The notes: generated from the sequence alone by a model not told the origin. DNA of 64,000 nucleotides from CALCLY01 sp900552775 (GCA_937966555.1 CALCLY010000017.1:178763-242762); one strand, 5' to 3'; positions 1 to 8,149 are shown, numbered from the stretch's first letter. A program made the numbers and translations.

Positions 1-1082
1 GTTTTTCGTAATTCAGATAAAAATCTTTTTATTCTAGGTACACCATTGCCATCGGGTCCAAACCAAATACGATTATCTTGGAGTCTCTCTAAAAATGCTT
101 TTTTAGAGAGACTCCAGCTGCGACCAGCTGGAGGCTCAACCACACGCCCAGAAGGCGTTGTGATTGGATAAATATTTTCTATTACCGCAGGACCTACTGA
201 TATATCACTAGAACTCCATACGCCTCTTGGATCGTTATCTGGATTAGAATATCTATCATTTGCTTCGTCACTTCTTGCAATTCCATTGCACACCGATTTT
301 TCTATATTCTTTGCGTAGCAAACAATATAGTCATGTGATGGTGAAAAATGTTTCATCAAATTAACAGGCGAAAAAGCTCTTTCCCAAATTACTTGTGCAA
401 CAAAATTCTGCGAACCGAAAACTTCATCTGTACATTTTTTCAAATTTTCTTGTTCATTATCATCTATACTTATAAAAATTACACCGTCATCTCTCAACAA
501 ATCCTTTGCAAGTCTTAATCTCGGATAAATCATATTCAGCCAATCGGTATGAAAGCGACCGTTATTTTCTGTGTTTTTTTCAAGTTTTCCGACAATTTGA
601 TTTCCGTCTTCATCATAATTTCCGCTGACTTCGTCCCACTCCTCATTCCTCATTCCAAACTCATCATTATACACAAAGTCGTTTCCTGTATTATACGGGG
701 GATCTATGTAAATCATCTTGATTTTGCCGAGATAGGTTTCCTGCAAAAGTTTCAGAACTTCGAGATTGTCGCCCTCAATATAAAGATTTTCGGTGTTGTC
801 AAAATCAACGCTTTCTTCTCTGCACGGGCGGAGGGTTTTGTTTATCGGTGCATTTGCAAGCAGAACGGATTTTTTCTTGTCCGGCCATGTGAACTGATAA
901 CGTTCCTCATTCCCGTCAACAACCTTTGTGTTGATTTCCTGCATCAGCACATCTTTGTCGATTGCACGGGCAACCTCACCGTTTTCATCTATCGTTTCCG
1001 TCACAGCATTCGGAAACATTTCCGCCAACTTCTTAAAATTTTCATCAGCTTTGTTTATAGTGTGCATTTTTAATTTATCCAT
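1..1082 (-). CDS. Type III-like site-specific DNA methyltransferase (Mod), 3' end cut off by window
   Basis: Reading the minus strand from an ATG at 1082 gives about 360 uninterrupted codons running off the window edge. After an N-terminal segment comes the amino-methyltransferase motif IV DPPYNTGNDF (about residue 128), preceded by YIEGDNLEVLKLLQ, the usual AdoMet-binding lead-in of Mod proteins of type III restriction-modification systems (N6-adenine or N4-cytosine methylation). HTDWLNMIYPRL and the GVIFISIDDNE segment are also typical of this family. The start overlaps the stop of the upstream TIR gene by 8 nt, so the two are translationally coupled. The C-terminal half and any partner Res subunit lie outside the window. 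Confidence 0.9.
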   Translation of the reverse strand, partial: MDKLKMHTINKADENFKKLAEMFPNAVTETIDENGEVARAIDKDVLMQEINTKVVDGNEERYQFTWPDKKKSVLLANAPINKTLRPCREESVDFDNTENLYIEGDNLEVLKLLQETYLGKIKMIYIDPPYNTGNDFVYNDEFGMRNEEWDEVSGNYDEDGNQIVGKLEKNTENNGRFHTDWLNMIYPRLRLAKDLLRDDGVIFISIDDNEQENLKKCTDEVFGSQNFVAQVIWERAFSPVNLMKHFSPSHDYIVCYAKNIEKSVCNGIARSDEANDRYSNPDNDPRGVWSSSDISVGPAVIENIYPITTPSGRVVEPPAGRSWSLSKKAFLERLQDNRIWFGPDGNGVPRIKRFLSELRK

Positions 1083-1905
1083 TAAGTTTGTCCTCCTTGA
1101 CTTCATCAATGAACCTATCCAACAAAAATGTCACTTTGGCATCATTGTTTTTCAGATTAAAAAGTTCCTCAATCTTGTTTTTTAGTTCTATCATACTCGC
1201 TTTACAATGCTCGTTTCCGTTCAGCACTGCCCCCATTTTCTTCGTATCAACTGCACATTCATGATACTTTGGATTTCCAAATGAAAAGGAAGGCACATAT
1301 ATATTAGTATAGTCAGTCTGTGTAACCCAAGCGGCGCCCATTTCGTTTAGACACGCAGGGCTCTCCAAGTACTTATCCGACCACAGAATTATCATAAAAA
1401 GTGTACTGTTAAAATGTGAACGCAAATATTCATAGATGGATGCATCCAGTGGGATTTTATGAAGTGGATGAGATGTATAAACTAACTGATTGTCTTTTAC
1501 GCCCAATCCCGTTATAAACCGCTCAAGTGCATCTCCGTATTTTTTATCGTCGGATTTATGGCTAATAAAAATAACCGGATCTGTTTGGGGAACATCAATG
1601 CTAGCAGATGTGGTTTGAACACACTCATCCTCCCTTAAACCTGATAGAATTTCCTTGATTAACTGCATATTTTTCTTATGTGATGCAAGGTTATATACAT
1701 ATCCATTCAATGAGATAGCACCGATGTTTTCGTCATACCATTTGTCAATGCCAGAAAGCGTATACATTATCTTATCGTAATCTGCATCCACAATGGCTTC
1801 TTTCAACTTGAACAAATAATTCATTAAATTGGCATTGCTTGTGTAATCGTCTATCGTCCCATATATGCCATCATATTCAACAGAAAGCCTTTGAAAGTTA
1901 TTCAT
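1075..1905 (-). CDS. TIR-domain protein, probable defence effector
   Basis: Protein of 276 aa. The start at 1905 (MNNFQRL) is chosen because AAAGGAG lies just upstream; the frame is open further but lacks a ribosome site. The N-terminal ~115 residues are helical and not recognised. A TIR fold follows: beta-A motif DPVIFISHKSDDKKYGDALE, then SIYEYLRSHFNSTLFMIILWSDKYLESPACLNEMG, shortened here to its landmarks: a conserved strand MIILWSDKYL, the W-S-x-x-Y-x-x-S-xx-C element and the ExGAAW segment. Bacterial TIR proteins commonly hydrolyse NAD or make signalling nucleotides when phage is sensed. It sits between a decayed helicase gene and a methyltransferase and overlaps the latter by 8 nt, so it looks inserted in, or captured by, a restriction-modification locus. 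Confidence 0.8.
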   Translation of the reverse strand: MNNFQRLSVEYDGIYGTIDDYTSNANLMNYLFKLKEAIVDADYDKIMYTLSGIDKWYDENIGAISLNGYVYNLASHKKNMQLIKEILSGLREDECVQTTSASIDVPQTDPVIFISHKSDDKKYGDALERFITGLGVKDNQLVYTSHPLHKIPLDASIYEYLRSHFNSTLFMIILWSDKYLESPACLNEMGAAWVTQTDYTNIYVPSFSFGNPKYHECAVDTKKMGAVLNGNEHCKASMIELKNKIEELFNLKNNDAKVTFLLDRFIDEVKEDKLNG

Positions 1906-1918
1906 TGTAGTATCTCCT

Positions 1919-2176
1919 TTATAGAACGTCAAGTTGTTTTTTTAATATTTTAATCTTCTGCACCAATTCAAATTTTTTCTTTGGTTGTTTTTCAGTCGTA
2001 AATGTCGGAGAAGTAAATATAAAACGCATTTCGTCAATACTTTTTAATTCTTTTTTAACTCTTGAAAAGCATAGATAGAAAAGCAAGCCGCCGCAACAGA
2101 GAGCTTACTTCCCGGTTTAAGTTCGGTCTTTAATTCATCTTTTTAATGTTTTCGAAATATTATCAATTATCTCCAT
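1919..2176 (-). pseudogene. N-terminal remnant of a helicase/PLD-type restriction protein, frameshifted
   Basis: An ATG at 2176 after GAGGTG starts MEIIDNISKTLK. Shifting frame twice gives KDELKTELKPGSKLSVAAA, then CFSIYAFQELKK and KSIDEMRFIFTSPTFTTEK, which reads like the phospholipase-D-like N-terminus of helicases accompanying type III-like Mod enzymes. Both frame changes sit in A-runs. After about 86 codons homology stops at the ribosome site of the TIR gene, so the helicase core is absent. Whether this is true decay or homopolymer sequencing error plus a real deletion cannot be told; the missing core is real in this assembly. Confidence 0.65.
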
Positions 2177-2196
2177 ATTTACACCTCTACATTTAA

Positions 2197-2205
2197 ATTA
2201 TAGCA
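2197..2205 (-). promoter_or_regulatory. Extended -10 promoter for the helicase remnant/TIR/Mod operon
   Basis: On the minus strand TGCTATAAT forms an extended -10 element about 20 nt upstream of the GAGGTG ribosome site of the helicase remnant. No good -35 hexamer is seen 17 nt upstream. Confidence 0.5.
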
Positions 2206-2256
2206 CAACAAGTGTACAATAATCAGTACAGTATTCAATTGCATACAAGCATTATA

Positions 2257-3174
2257 CTATTTCAATATCTCTAAATACTGTTGCATTCGATTAATGACAT
2301 ACTTTGCCACAAGTTCTATCATAGATTCGGCATTGCCATTTTTGTAAAACTCATCAAATGCTGCGTAATATATTTTTCTGTCGGCAAACTTCACATTGAT
2401 TGCGGGATAGCCGTTTTGGATAAGGTCAAGGTTTAAGAGCAGTCTTCCTGTTCTGCCGTTACCGTCAATAAAGGGGTGAATGCCCTCGAATTCAAGGTGA
2501 AAACATGCAATTCTCTCTATGGGGTGCATTTTCTTTTTGCGTTTTTCGTTCTTGGCAAGAAGTTCAGTCATTTTCGGCTCAATCATATATGGCTGAACAG
2601 GGTCGGTATATGCACCCATAATGGTTACGGGAATTTTGCGGAACACTCCTTTATCTTCCGGTCTGTTCATCAGCACAAGCGAGTGAATATTTTTAATCAC
2701 CGTTTCGCTGATTTTCGTGTTCTTTGCAATATCCTCGATATACAAAAATGCATCTCTGTGACCGACTGCTTCGAGGTGGTCTTTCAGCGGTTTTTGGTCA
2801 ATTGTCATACCTTCCAGAACCATTGCCGTTTCTTTTAATGTAAGAGTGTTGCCCTCGATTGCGTTTGAATTATAGGTGAAGTCCACCATAAATTCATCGC
2901 GCAGTCTTTCCGCCTCGCCTTGCGTAAGCGGACGCTTTTTATTAAGTTCTGCTTTTAAAGCGTCAATTTTCAGCAGCAGGGGAGATAACTCCTTTGACAT
3001 TTTTATTCCTTTGAGCGTTCTTGCGTCAACGGGCTTTGGTGCGTTTTCGGGAATCATATATAATTTGCCCTTTTGAACAACGCCGTCTATTCTGTTTTGA
3101 GCGCATAAAAGTCGGACTCTGCGCGGTGAGAGCCCCCATTTTTCTGCCGCTTGTGAAACCTTAATATATTCCAT
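2257..3174 (-). CDS. Fic family protein with N-terminal helix-turn-helix
   Basis: Protein of 305 aa; start at 3174 (MEYIKVSQAAEKWG) chosen because AAAGAGG lies 7 nt upstream, while a closer ATG has no spacing. Residues 1-50 look like an excisionase/MerR-type DNA-binding head (SQAAEKWGLSPRRVRLLC). The Fic core follows: an N-terminal SNAIEGNTLTL segment matching the inhibitory helix class ([S/T]xxxE[G/N]), and the catalytic loop HPFIDGNGRTGR, the full HxFx[D/E]GNGRxxR motif for AMP transfer to a target hydroxyl. Such proteins are frequent companions of type III-like restriction loci, which fits the neighbours. It has its own promoter at 3204-3232. Confidence 0.88.
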   Translation of the reverse strand: MEYIKVSQAAEKWGLSPRRVRLLCAQNRIDGVVQKGKLYMIPENAPKPVDARTLKGIKMSKELSPLLLKIDALKAELNKKRPLTQGEAERLRDEFMVDFTYNSNAIEGNTLTLKETAMVLEGMTIDQKPLKDHLEAVGHRDAFLYIEDIAKNTKISETVIKNIHSLVLMNRPEDKGVFRKIPVTIMGAYTDPVQPYMIEPKMTELLAKNEKRKKKMHPIERIACFHLEFEGIHPFIDGNGRTGRLLLNLDLIQNGYPAINVKFADRKIYYAAFDEFYKNGNAESMIELVAKYVINRMQQYLEILK

Positions 3175-3203
3175 AATCATACCTCTTTTAGGTTGTTGTA
3201 TAC

Positions 3204-3232
3204 AGTATATCACATTTCGGGAATAAAATCAA
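3204..3232 (-). promoter_or_regulatory. Sigma-A-type promoter of the Fic gene
   Basis: Minus strand: TTGATT, 17-nt spacer, TATACT, ending about 30 nt before the start codon at 3174. Confidence 0.7.
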
Positions 3233-3437
3233 CCCTCATCACGAAAATAATTGCTTTGTATTGTTCCTAAAATAACCAAGGTAATAAAATTTCCGCATAT
3301 GCAATTTTTTGAAAGTGTTTAGCAAGTTTTTGTTTTATCATTTTTAAACATCCGTAACAAAAATGCGGCTAATCCCCATAAAAATCTAATAATTTGCGGA
3401 ATATTTATGCTATCCGTAAAAAAAATACAGAAAAAGC

Positions 3438-3466
3438 TTGACAAATAATGGCATATATGATATCAT
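3438..3466 (+). promoter_or_regulatory. Sigma-A-type promoter of the AAA ATPase gene
   Basis: TTGACA, 17-nt spacer, TATCAT. Its position rules out an in-frame upstream start at 3448 and supports the start at 3490. Just upstream (3405-3420) lies TTATGCTATCCGTAAA, resembling the arm of the inverted repeat at 4748-4764, a possible shared operator. Confidence 0.75.
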
Positions 3467-3489
3467 TATTACAGAAAGGGGTTTTGGAC

Positions 3490-4605
3490 ATGCTTAAAAA
3501 ATTTCAGGTTGAAAATTACAGGGGATTTAAAAATACTCTTTTATGGGACTTGTCAGATACTCGAGACTATGGCTTTCGTAAAAATTTAATTGATAATAAG
3601 ATTGTCAAAAAATCCGTTGTTTTTGGCAGAAACGGCTCGGGAAAATCCAGCTTATGTACAGCTGTTGTTGATATAACCGCCCACTTGCTTGACGCGGAAA
3701 AAGATGATGTTTCTCAACACTTATATACATATGTCGGAAACGAAGACAGATTTGCAACATTTACATATATTTTTCAGTTCGGTAAAGATGAGGTTATGTA
3801 TACGTATTGTAAGGCTAATTTAACAACTTTATTGTTTGAAGCAATAGCTGTTAACGGCAAGGAAATGCTTGTTCATAATTTTATAGATGAAAAGGACAAT
3901 TTTATAAGAATTCCCGGTGCGGAAAATTTAAGAACAAAAGGACTTCAAAAACAATTATCGGTTGTTAAGTATATCTATAACAATACAATACAAGACGAAA
4001 ATTCGGTTATAAGCAAAATTATGAAGTTTGTAAGCGGAATGCTATATTTCAGGAGTTTAAGAGACGCTAATAAATATATTGGGTATAAACTCGGCAGCGA
4101 AAAATTAAATGAGATTATTCTTAACAATGGCAGACTCGAGGATTTTAATGCATTTATTAATGATATGGGACTTAATTACACACTTGTGCCATTAAAACTA
4201 ATGAGCGGTGCACTTACAATCGGTGCTAAATTTGAGAATGATAAAGTTGTCGAGTTTGAGTCCATTGCTTCCTCCGGCACCAGAACCCTTATGCTGTTTT
4301 ATTGCTGGTTTATAGAGTTTGGCAAACTTACCTTTCTTGTAATAGATGAATTTGATGCATACTATCACCATGAACTTTCCGAAAAAATCCTTTCAATAAT
4401 TCAGAGTTTTGACAATATGCAATCTATGGTTACAACACACAATGTAACATTATTGCACACCGATTGTACAAGACCTGATTGTGCTTATGTGATTGAAAAC
4501 GGAAGCATTAACAATTTAAGCAGCCTTACAAAACGGGAATTAAGAGAGGCGCACAATATAGAAAAATTATATCGTGCAAATGAGTTTGAAAAGGACAAAG
4601 AATAA
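3490..4605 (+). CDS. AAA/ABC-type ATP-binding protein, stand-alone
   Basis: Protein of 371 aa, start MLKKFQVENYRGFKN after AGAAAGGGG. It belongs to the SMC/RecF/OLD-like AAA_15/AAA_21 ATPases: N-terminal FxVENYRGFKN strand, Walker A FGRNGSGKSS (about residues 47-56), an insertion with predicted helices, a signature-like ASSGTRTL segment (about residue 265) and Walker B LTFLVIDEFDAYYHHEL. A downstream MVTTHNVTLL matches the switch/H-loop. Such ATPases usually pair with a nuclease or another effector; none is adjacent here, only a 13-codon open fragment at 4631 and a hairpin. It could be one half of a defence system whose partner was lost, or work alone. Confidence 0.8.
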   Translation: MLKKFQVENYRGFKNTLLWDLSDTRDYGFRKNLIDNKIVKKSVVFGRNGSGKSSLCTAVVDITAHLLDAEKDDVSQHLYTYVGNEDRFATFTYIFQFGKDEVMYTYCKANLTTLLFEAIAVNGKEMLVHNFIDEKDNFIRIPGAENLRTKGLQKQLSVVKYIYNNTIQDENSVISKIMKFVSGMLYFRSLRDANKYIGYKLGSEKLNEIILNNGRLEDFNAFINDMGLNYTLVPLKLMSGALTIGAKFENDKVVEFESIASSGTRTLMLFYCWFIEFGKLTFLVIDEFDAYYHHELSEKILSIIQSFDNMQSMVTTHNVTLLHTDCTRPDCAYVIENGSINNLSSLTKRELREAHNIEKLYRANEFEKDKE

Positions 4606-4837
4606 TACAAATAATTTGGGTAAAGGGGTGATGTCAATTGATTGTTTTGGGCAAAAAGAAAAAACACATTAGAAAAACTGTTGGCGCAGTTTAACAATGT
4701 GTTTCTTCACGGATATGCTAAATGCATACCACTCTAAACAAGTATAGTTTAGCATATCCGTAAACAAAAATCAAGAGTTTGGAGGAAATTTTTTATGATT
4801 TCTACGATTTTTTATGTTTACGGAGGTAATATACTTT
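4606..4837 (+). other. Intergenic stretch with hairpins and a gene remnant
   Basis: An AAAGGGGTG ribosome-like site precedes a 13-codon frame starting near 4632, followed by a short inverted repeat around AACACATT/AATGTGTT (4664-4705) and the 14-bp inverted repeat annotated separately. GGAGGTAA at 4820-4827 serves the next gene. Confidence 0.45.
4709..4761. repeat. 14-bp perfect inverted repeat, candidate operator or stem
   Basis: ACGGATATGCTAAA at 4709-4722 is exactly mirrored by TTTAGCATATCCGT at 4748-4761, with a 25-nt spacer. It lies between the AAA ATPase and the DUF4417 gene. There is no T-run, so a regulatory palindrome is more likely than a terminator. Confidence 0.7.
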
Positions 4838-5503
4838 ATGACAGATGTACAATTTAATAACAATTATGATGTGTTTCATTCGTTCCTGGTAGAAAAAGCT
4901 GACTATGATGGTTATTTTGAGTTTCCTAAAATTAGAACATGCAACCAATTGCCCGACAAAGTTATAACATTTTCAAAAGCAATGGCAAGGACATGGAACG
5001 ATTTTGACTGCTGGGTTATGTTTTATGAGCATGATGTGAAATTTGAACGTTTATAGCATAATCCAAAACAGTATCTTGCGAAGCTCAAAAGGTTTAAGGG
5101 TATAATTTCGCCGGACTTCAGCTTGTATCGAAATATGCCGCTTTGTATGCAAATGTGGAATACATATAGGGGCAGAGCAATAGCCGTTTGGCTGCAGAAT
5201 AACGGAGTTGAAATCATTCCCAATGTTAGATTTGGAGATGAAAGAACATTCTCTTTTTGTTTTGACGCAGTAGAAGAAAATAAGACTGTTGCAATCGGTA
5301 CTCATGGATGTATTAAGCGGAAGGAGGATAAAATTTTCTTTAAAATAGGTTTGGCTCGTATGGTGCAAAAACTATCGCCTAAAACCATAATAGTTTATGG
5401 TAGTGCACCTGATAGCATATTCAAACCCTACAGAGATATGGGAATTGACATCGTAGTTTTTAAAAGCGAGTTTTCAAAATCCAGAAAGCAGGTGACTGCT
5501 TAA
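4838..5503 (+). pseudogene. DUF4417 protein interrupted by an in-frame TAG
   Basis: A start at 4838 (MTDVQFNNNYD) follows GGAGGTAA. The frame stops at TAG 5054-5056 after 72 codons, but the same frame continues without shift to 5503 with HNPKQYLAKLKRFKGI, then PDFSLYRNMPLCMQMWN and RAIAVWLQNNGVEIIPN, all typical of DUF4417 proteins, which are common in phages and mobile elements of Firmicutes. The second half also contains FCFDAVEENKTVAIGTHGC and GLARMVQKLSPKTIIVYGS. One substitution would restore a 221-aa protein. Its stop overlaps the next start (TAATG), so it was the first gene of a pair with the toxin-like gene. Function unknown. Confidence 0.75.
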
Positions 5504-6063
5504 TGGGAGGAAGCATATCAGGAAATTTTGGAAATACCAAAGGCAATTCATTAGATGCTTTAAGCGACCTTTTAGCAGCGGCATCGTTAATTCCGGGACT
5601 TGACACATTTACCGACTTGGCATCAATACCTGTTGACCTCGCGAGAGGAGATTTTTTATCGGCAGGGCTTGACGCTGTCGGCATAATTCCCTTTATCGGA
5701 GAGGTTGCAGACACAGCAAAACTTGCTAAAATGGCAGATAAAGCGGTCGATGTCGCCAAAACTACAAATAAATTGTCAGATGCTGCAAAAGGTATAAAAA
5801 GAATTTCGCCGACAAAGTTAACACAAACTCATAAGTTGACATTGAGCAAAAAACAATATAAAAATTTAGTGGAAAGCATAAGAAAAAATGGTATTACTGA
5901 ACCTATTAAGTATGTTGAGTATAAAGGTACAAAATACGTTGTTGACGGGCATCATAGATTGAGGGCAGCAAAACAACTCGGATTGGATAAAATTCCAACT
6001 CAAAGGGTCTCGTTACCTTATAAAGGATATAAAACAATTAATGACTTGCTTTGGTTTGATTAA
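5503..6063 (+). CDS. Orphan polymorphic-toxin C-terminal module: pre-toxin plus ParB-like domain
   Basis: Protein of 186 aa starting MGGSISGNFGN, overlapping the previous stop by one base. Residues 25-80 (SLIPGLDTFTDLASIPVDL, GDFLSAGLDAVGIIPFIGE, then VADTAKLAKMADKA) match the pre-toxin linker found before toxin tips of polymorphic toxins. Residues 105-180 form a ParB/sulfiredoxin-like domain: KNLVESIRKNGITEPIKYVE, then KYVVDGHHRLRAAKQLGL, where GHHRLRAA is the ParB-type phosphate loop. ParB-like tips are known toxin nucleases or NTPases. What is missing is any secretion domain or long repeat stalk, so this is either a toxin cassette left behind by recombination, a loading cassette for a larger toxin, or a protein with another role. 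The next gene could be an immunity partner, but that is speculation. Confidence 0.7.
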   Translation: MGGSISGNFGNTKGNSLDALSDLLAAASLIPGLDTFTDLASIPVDLARGDFLSAGLDAVGIIPFIGEVADTAKLAKMADKAVDVAKTTNKLSDAAKGIKRISPTKLTQTHKLTLSKKQYKNLVESIRKNGITEPIKYVEYKGTKYVVDGHHRLRAAKQLGLDKIPTQRVSLPYKGYKTINDLLWFD

Positions 6064-6083
6064 AATAAGAAGGATGGTTAACA

Positions 6084-6758
6084 ATGATATATATTACAGG
6101 TGACACACATATTCCGGTTGATATTCAAAAACTTTCTGCAAAGCGTTTCCCACAGCAAAAAGAAATGACTAAAAAGGATTATGTAATTATATGCGGCGAT
6201 TTTGGCGGTGTTTGGGACGGCAGCAATGAGGAAAAATATTGGATTAAGTGGCTTAAAAATAAAAACTTTACAACGCTATTTATTGACGGTAATCATGAAA
6301 ATTTTGATATGCTTTATTCTCTTCCGATAGTAGAACTTTGTGGAGGAACTGCACACAAAATCGATAATGGAATTTACCATTTAATACGTGGGGAAGCATA
6401 TATGATTGACGGGAAAAAAGTCTTCGTCTTTGGTGGAGCAGATTCCCACGATAAAGAGTACAGAATGGAAAGGAGAAACTGGTGGTGTGCTGAAATGCCA
6501 AATGAACAAGAATATAGTAATGCGGAAAAGAACCTTAAAAAGAATAATTTTGAGGTTGATTATGTGATAACCCATTGTGCACCAACATCTGTTCAAAATG
6601 CTATTGCTCCAACATATGAAGAAAACAAGCTGACAGATTTTTTTGAGAGTATAAAAAATAAACTTATTTTTAAAAAATGGTTTTTTGGTCATTACCACAA
6701 AGATGTTGTGCTTGACGATAAGTTTGAAGGAGTGTTTAATAAAACTATTAGGATTTAA
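6084..6758 (+). CDS. Calcineurin-like metallophosphoesterase
   Basis: Protein of 224 aa after AAGGATGG. All metal-binding motifs are visible in order: GDTHI (DxH), ICGDFGGVWDG (GDxxG), DGNHENFD (GNHE/D), VITHCAP (H) and FGHYHKD (GHxH). This is a complete phosphodiesterase/phosphatase active site of the YfcE-like class. Substrate is unknown. It follows the toxin-like gene by 20 nt and is probably cotranscribed, so it may process nucleic acid or nucleotide products, but no direct evidence ties it to the toxin. Confidence 0.85.
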   Translation: MIYITGDTHIPVDIQKLSAKRFPQQKEMTKKDYVIICGDFGGVWDGSNEEKYWIKWLKNKNFTTLFIDGNHENFDMLYSLPIVELCGGTAHKIDNGIYHLIRGEAYMIDGKKVFVFGGADSHDKEYRMERRNWWCAEMPNEQEYSNAEKNLKKNNFEVDYVITHCAPTSVQNAIAPTYEENKLTDFFESIKNKLIFKKWFFGHYHKDVVLDDKFEGVFNKTIRI

Positions 6759-6830
6759 TAATGAGATATTTTATATATTTAATCCTGTTCTGCTGATTTT
6801 TAGAATAATTATAACAAGCACTGATTTTTT

Positions 6831-6864
6831 GTCACCTGCTTTCCGAATCCGGAAAGCAGGTGAC
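6831..6864. repeat. 14-bp inverted repeat duplicating the DUF4417/toxin junction
   Basis: GTCACCTGCTTTCC (6831-6844) faces GGAAAGCAGGTGAC (6851-6864) over a 6-nt loop. The right arm and following bases to about 6873 repeat, with two changes, the end of the DUF4417 gene and start codon region of the toxin-like gene at 5480-5505. This suggests that a second cassette once began here, or that the sequence is a recombination site. Confidence 0.6.
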
Positions 6865-6887
6865 TGTTTAATGAATTGGGAATTTTT

Positions 6888-6938
6888 AATATTACGCCAC
6901 TTCTATATAAAAAGTTTCTGTCTTGTTACAACCGTATG
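6888..6938. repeat. 51-bp direct repeat, left boundary of the RNA-repair/retron island
   Basis: All 51 bases are identical to 26932-26982 and in the same orientation. It begins AATATTACGCCACTTC and ends TTACAACCGTATG. The flanking 6759-6887 and 6939-7109 hold no gene I can support. On the minus strand just after the exonuclease stop, AGGAGG and ATG open an 8-codon frame, perhaps the start of a truncated gene. Confidence 0.85.
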
Positions 6939-7109
6939 GTTGGAATAGCGCGAAATAGAAAGTTTTTTGTCGAATATCTCAAAGCTGCGCTATTAAAGGG
7001 TTTAGATGGAATTGTACCCAAAACCCTCTCTGAAGGATTTAAAAAAAATTCTCAATTTTAGTATTAAAAATGATGAATTCTGTGTTTTTTCATTTTTATA
7101 CCTCCTGAA

Positions 7110-8048
7110 TTATATAGCTTCCGCTAAACGTTCTGAATACAGTTGAGCCTTTGTTTCACGCTTTAGCTTTTTAGAATAGTAATAATTTACGTTTTCCTCA
7201 TCCATTTCATAAATGATTCTGGAAACACTGAACGTCCCGTCCTCGCGTTTAGTAAACTTAAATCTTACAAAATATTCTTCTCCGTTCTCGCACTTTCCAA
7301 GGCAAATGTATTTATTTGAATTTTGTCTGATAAAATCAATGCATACAGCCAGTTTTCCACATTTGGGGCAAAAAAACGTCAGTAGCGAGCTATCATTTAG
7401 TGCATCCTCTCTGGTTTTGTAGGTTTTACCGTTTCGGCATTTGTCTACAACATTATCAGGTAGTTTCTTGAATTCTTTTTCAAGCATAGGATACTCAACT
7501 AAACCTTTGTTCATATCCATGTGCAAGCATAACTTAGCGGTATTGCGAGCATCATTTAAAGCATTGTGAGCATCAAGTGCCGTTTCGCACACATATTCCA
7601 TAGCATGCTTCAGCGATATCTGGCGATTGGTTTTTGTATGCTGATTATTAAAAATAATTTGCAGATTATATGTATCAGGGATCCATTCGGTGTTAACTTT
7701 GTGAATCGTCATATTCTTATTAAGCATTTCAATATCATCCGGTCCCCATGTAAGAAAAACAAAGTCATCACCGCACCAATCGCAGAAATGTTTAAATGCT
7801 TTTTTGAAAGGAAATCCATACTGTAAATCTTCTGTTTTAATATTTGTTAGTTTAGATACCTTTCTATGCATCGTTCTGTAATATTTAGGTGTTACCATAA
7901 TTTTAAAAGTATCCACCAAATGGAATCTTTCATTAAGCTTTACAGCGCCAATCTGAATAATCTCACCGCTAAGCATTATTGGTTCTTTCACCATCATTTT
8001 CATGTTAAAAGGCTGATTCCATTCTAAATCCAAAATGATATAATTCAC
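7110..8048 (-). CDS. DEDDh 3'-5' exonuclease with C-terminal zinc-ribbon-like domain
   Basis: Protein of 312 aa with a GTG start 9 nt after AAGGAG. The N-terminal ~175 residues are an RNase T/epsilon-type exonuclease: ExoI YIILDLEWNQ (Asp and Glu), GEIIQIGAVKL, ExoII near TWGPDDIEML (Asp), and ExoIII DAHNALNDARNTAKL (His and Asp), so all four metal ligands are present. Residues 225-265 contain CPKCGKLAVCIDF and CLGKCENG, a zinc-ribbon-like pair of Cys knuckles, which could bind RNA. It is transcribed alone from a promoter carrying the island's shared operator (8082-8120). 3' end trimming of damaged or retron nucleic acids would fit the island; substrate not proven. Confidence 0.85.
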   Translation of the reverse strand: MNYIILDLEWNQPFNMKMMVKEPIMLSGEIIQIGAVKLNERFHLVDTFKIMVTPKYYRTMHRKVSKLTNIKTEDLQYGFPFKKAFKHFCDWCGDDFVFLTWGPDDIEMLNKNMTIHKVNTEWIPDTYNLQIIFNNQHTKTNRQISLKHAMEYVCETALDAHNALNDARNTAKLCLHMDMNKGLVEYPMLEKEFKKLPDNVVDKCRNGKTYKTREDALNDSSLLTFFCPKCGKLAVCIDFIRQNSNKYICLGKCENGEEYFVRFKFTKREDGTFSVSRIIYEMDEENVNYYYSKKLKRETKAQLYSERLAEAI

Positions 8049-8081
8049 CGTAATTATCTCCTTCTCTGTTATCTTACAACC

Positions 8082-8120
8082 ATTATATCATGGATTAGTG
8101 GGTGTTAAAACGGACAGTGC
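8082..8120 (-). promoter_or_regulatory. Exonuclease promoter with island-wide operator over the -35
   Basis: Minus strand: a 24-nt element at 8097-8120 (GCACTGTCCG then TTTTAACACCCACT) covers the -35 position (TTTTAA at 8105-8110), followed by 17 nt and TATAAT (8082-8087). The 24 nt are identical to 26697-26720. Immediately beyond lies the palindrome GATAGCCGGCTATC at 8121-8134, which may end the upstream vWA transcript. Confidence 0.75.
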
Positions 8121-8149
8121 GATAGCCGGCTATCAAATTCTTATTCTAC

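Noticed and set aside
549..1185. Plus-strand frames at the left edge
   Set aside because: They are antisense to the methyltransferase and TIR genes, which have clear motifs and ribosome sites.
3448..3490. Upstream ATG of the AAA ATPase gene
   Set aside because: It lies inside the promoter (between -35 and -10), so it cannot be transcribed from it.
5054..5056. Pyrrolysine or general amber reassignment
   Set aside because: No pyl genes are seen and intact genes here stop at TAG (for example the fragment frames and neighbouring ORFs), so TAG works as a stop.
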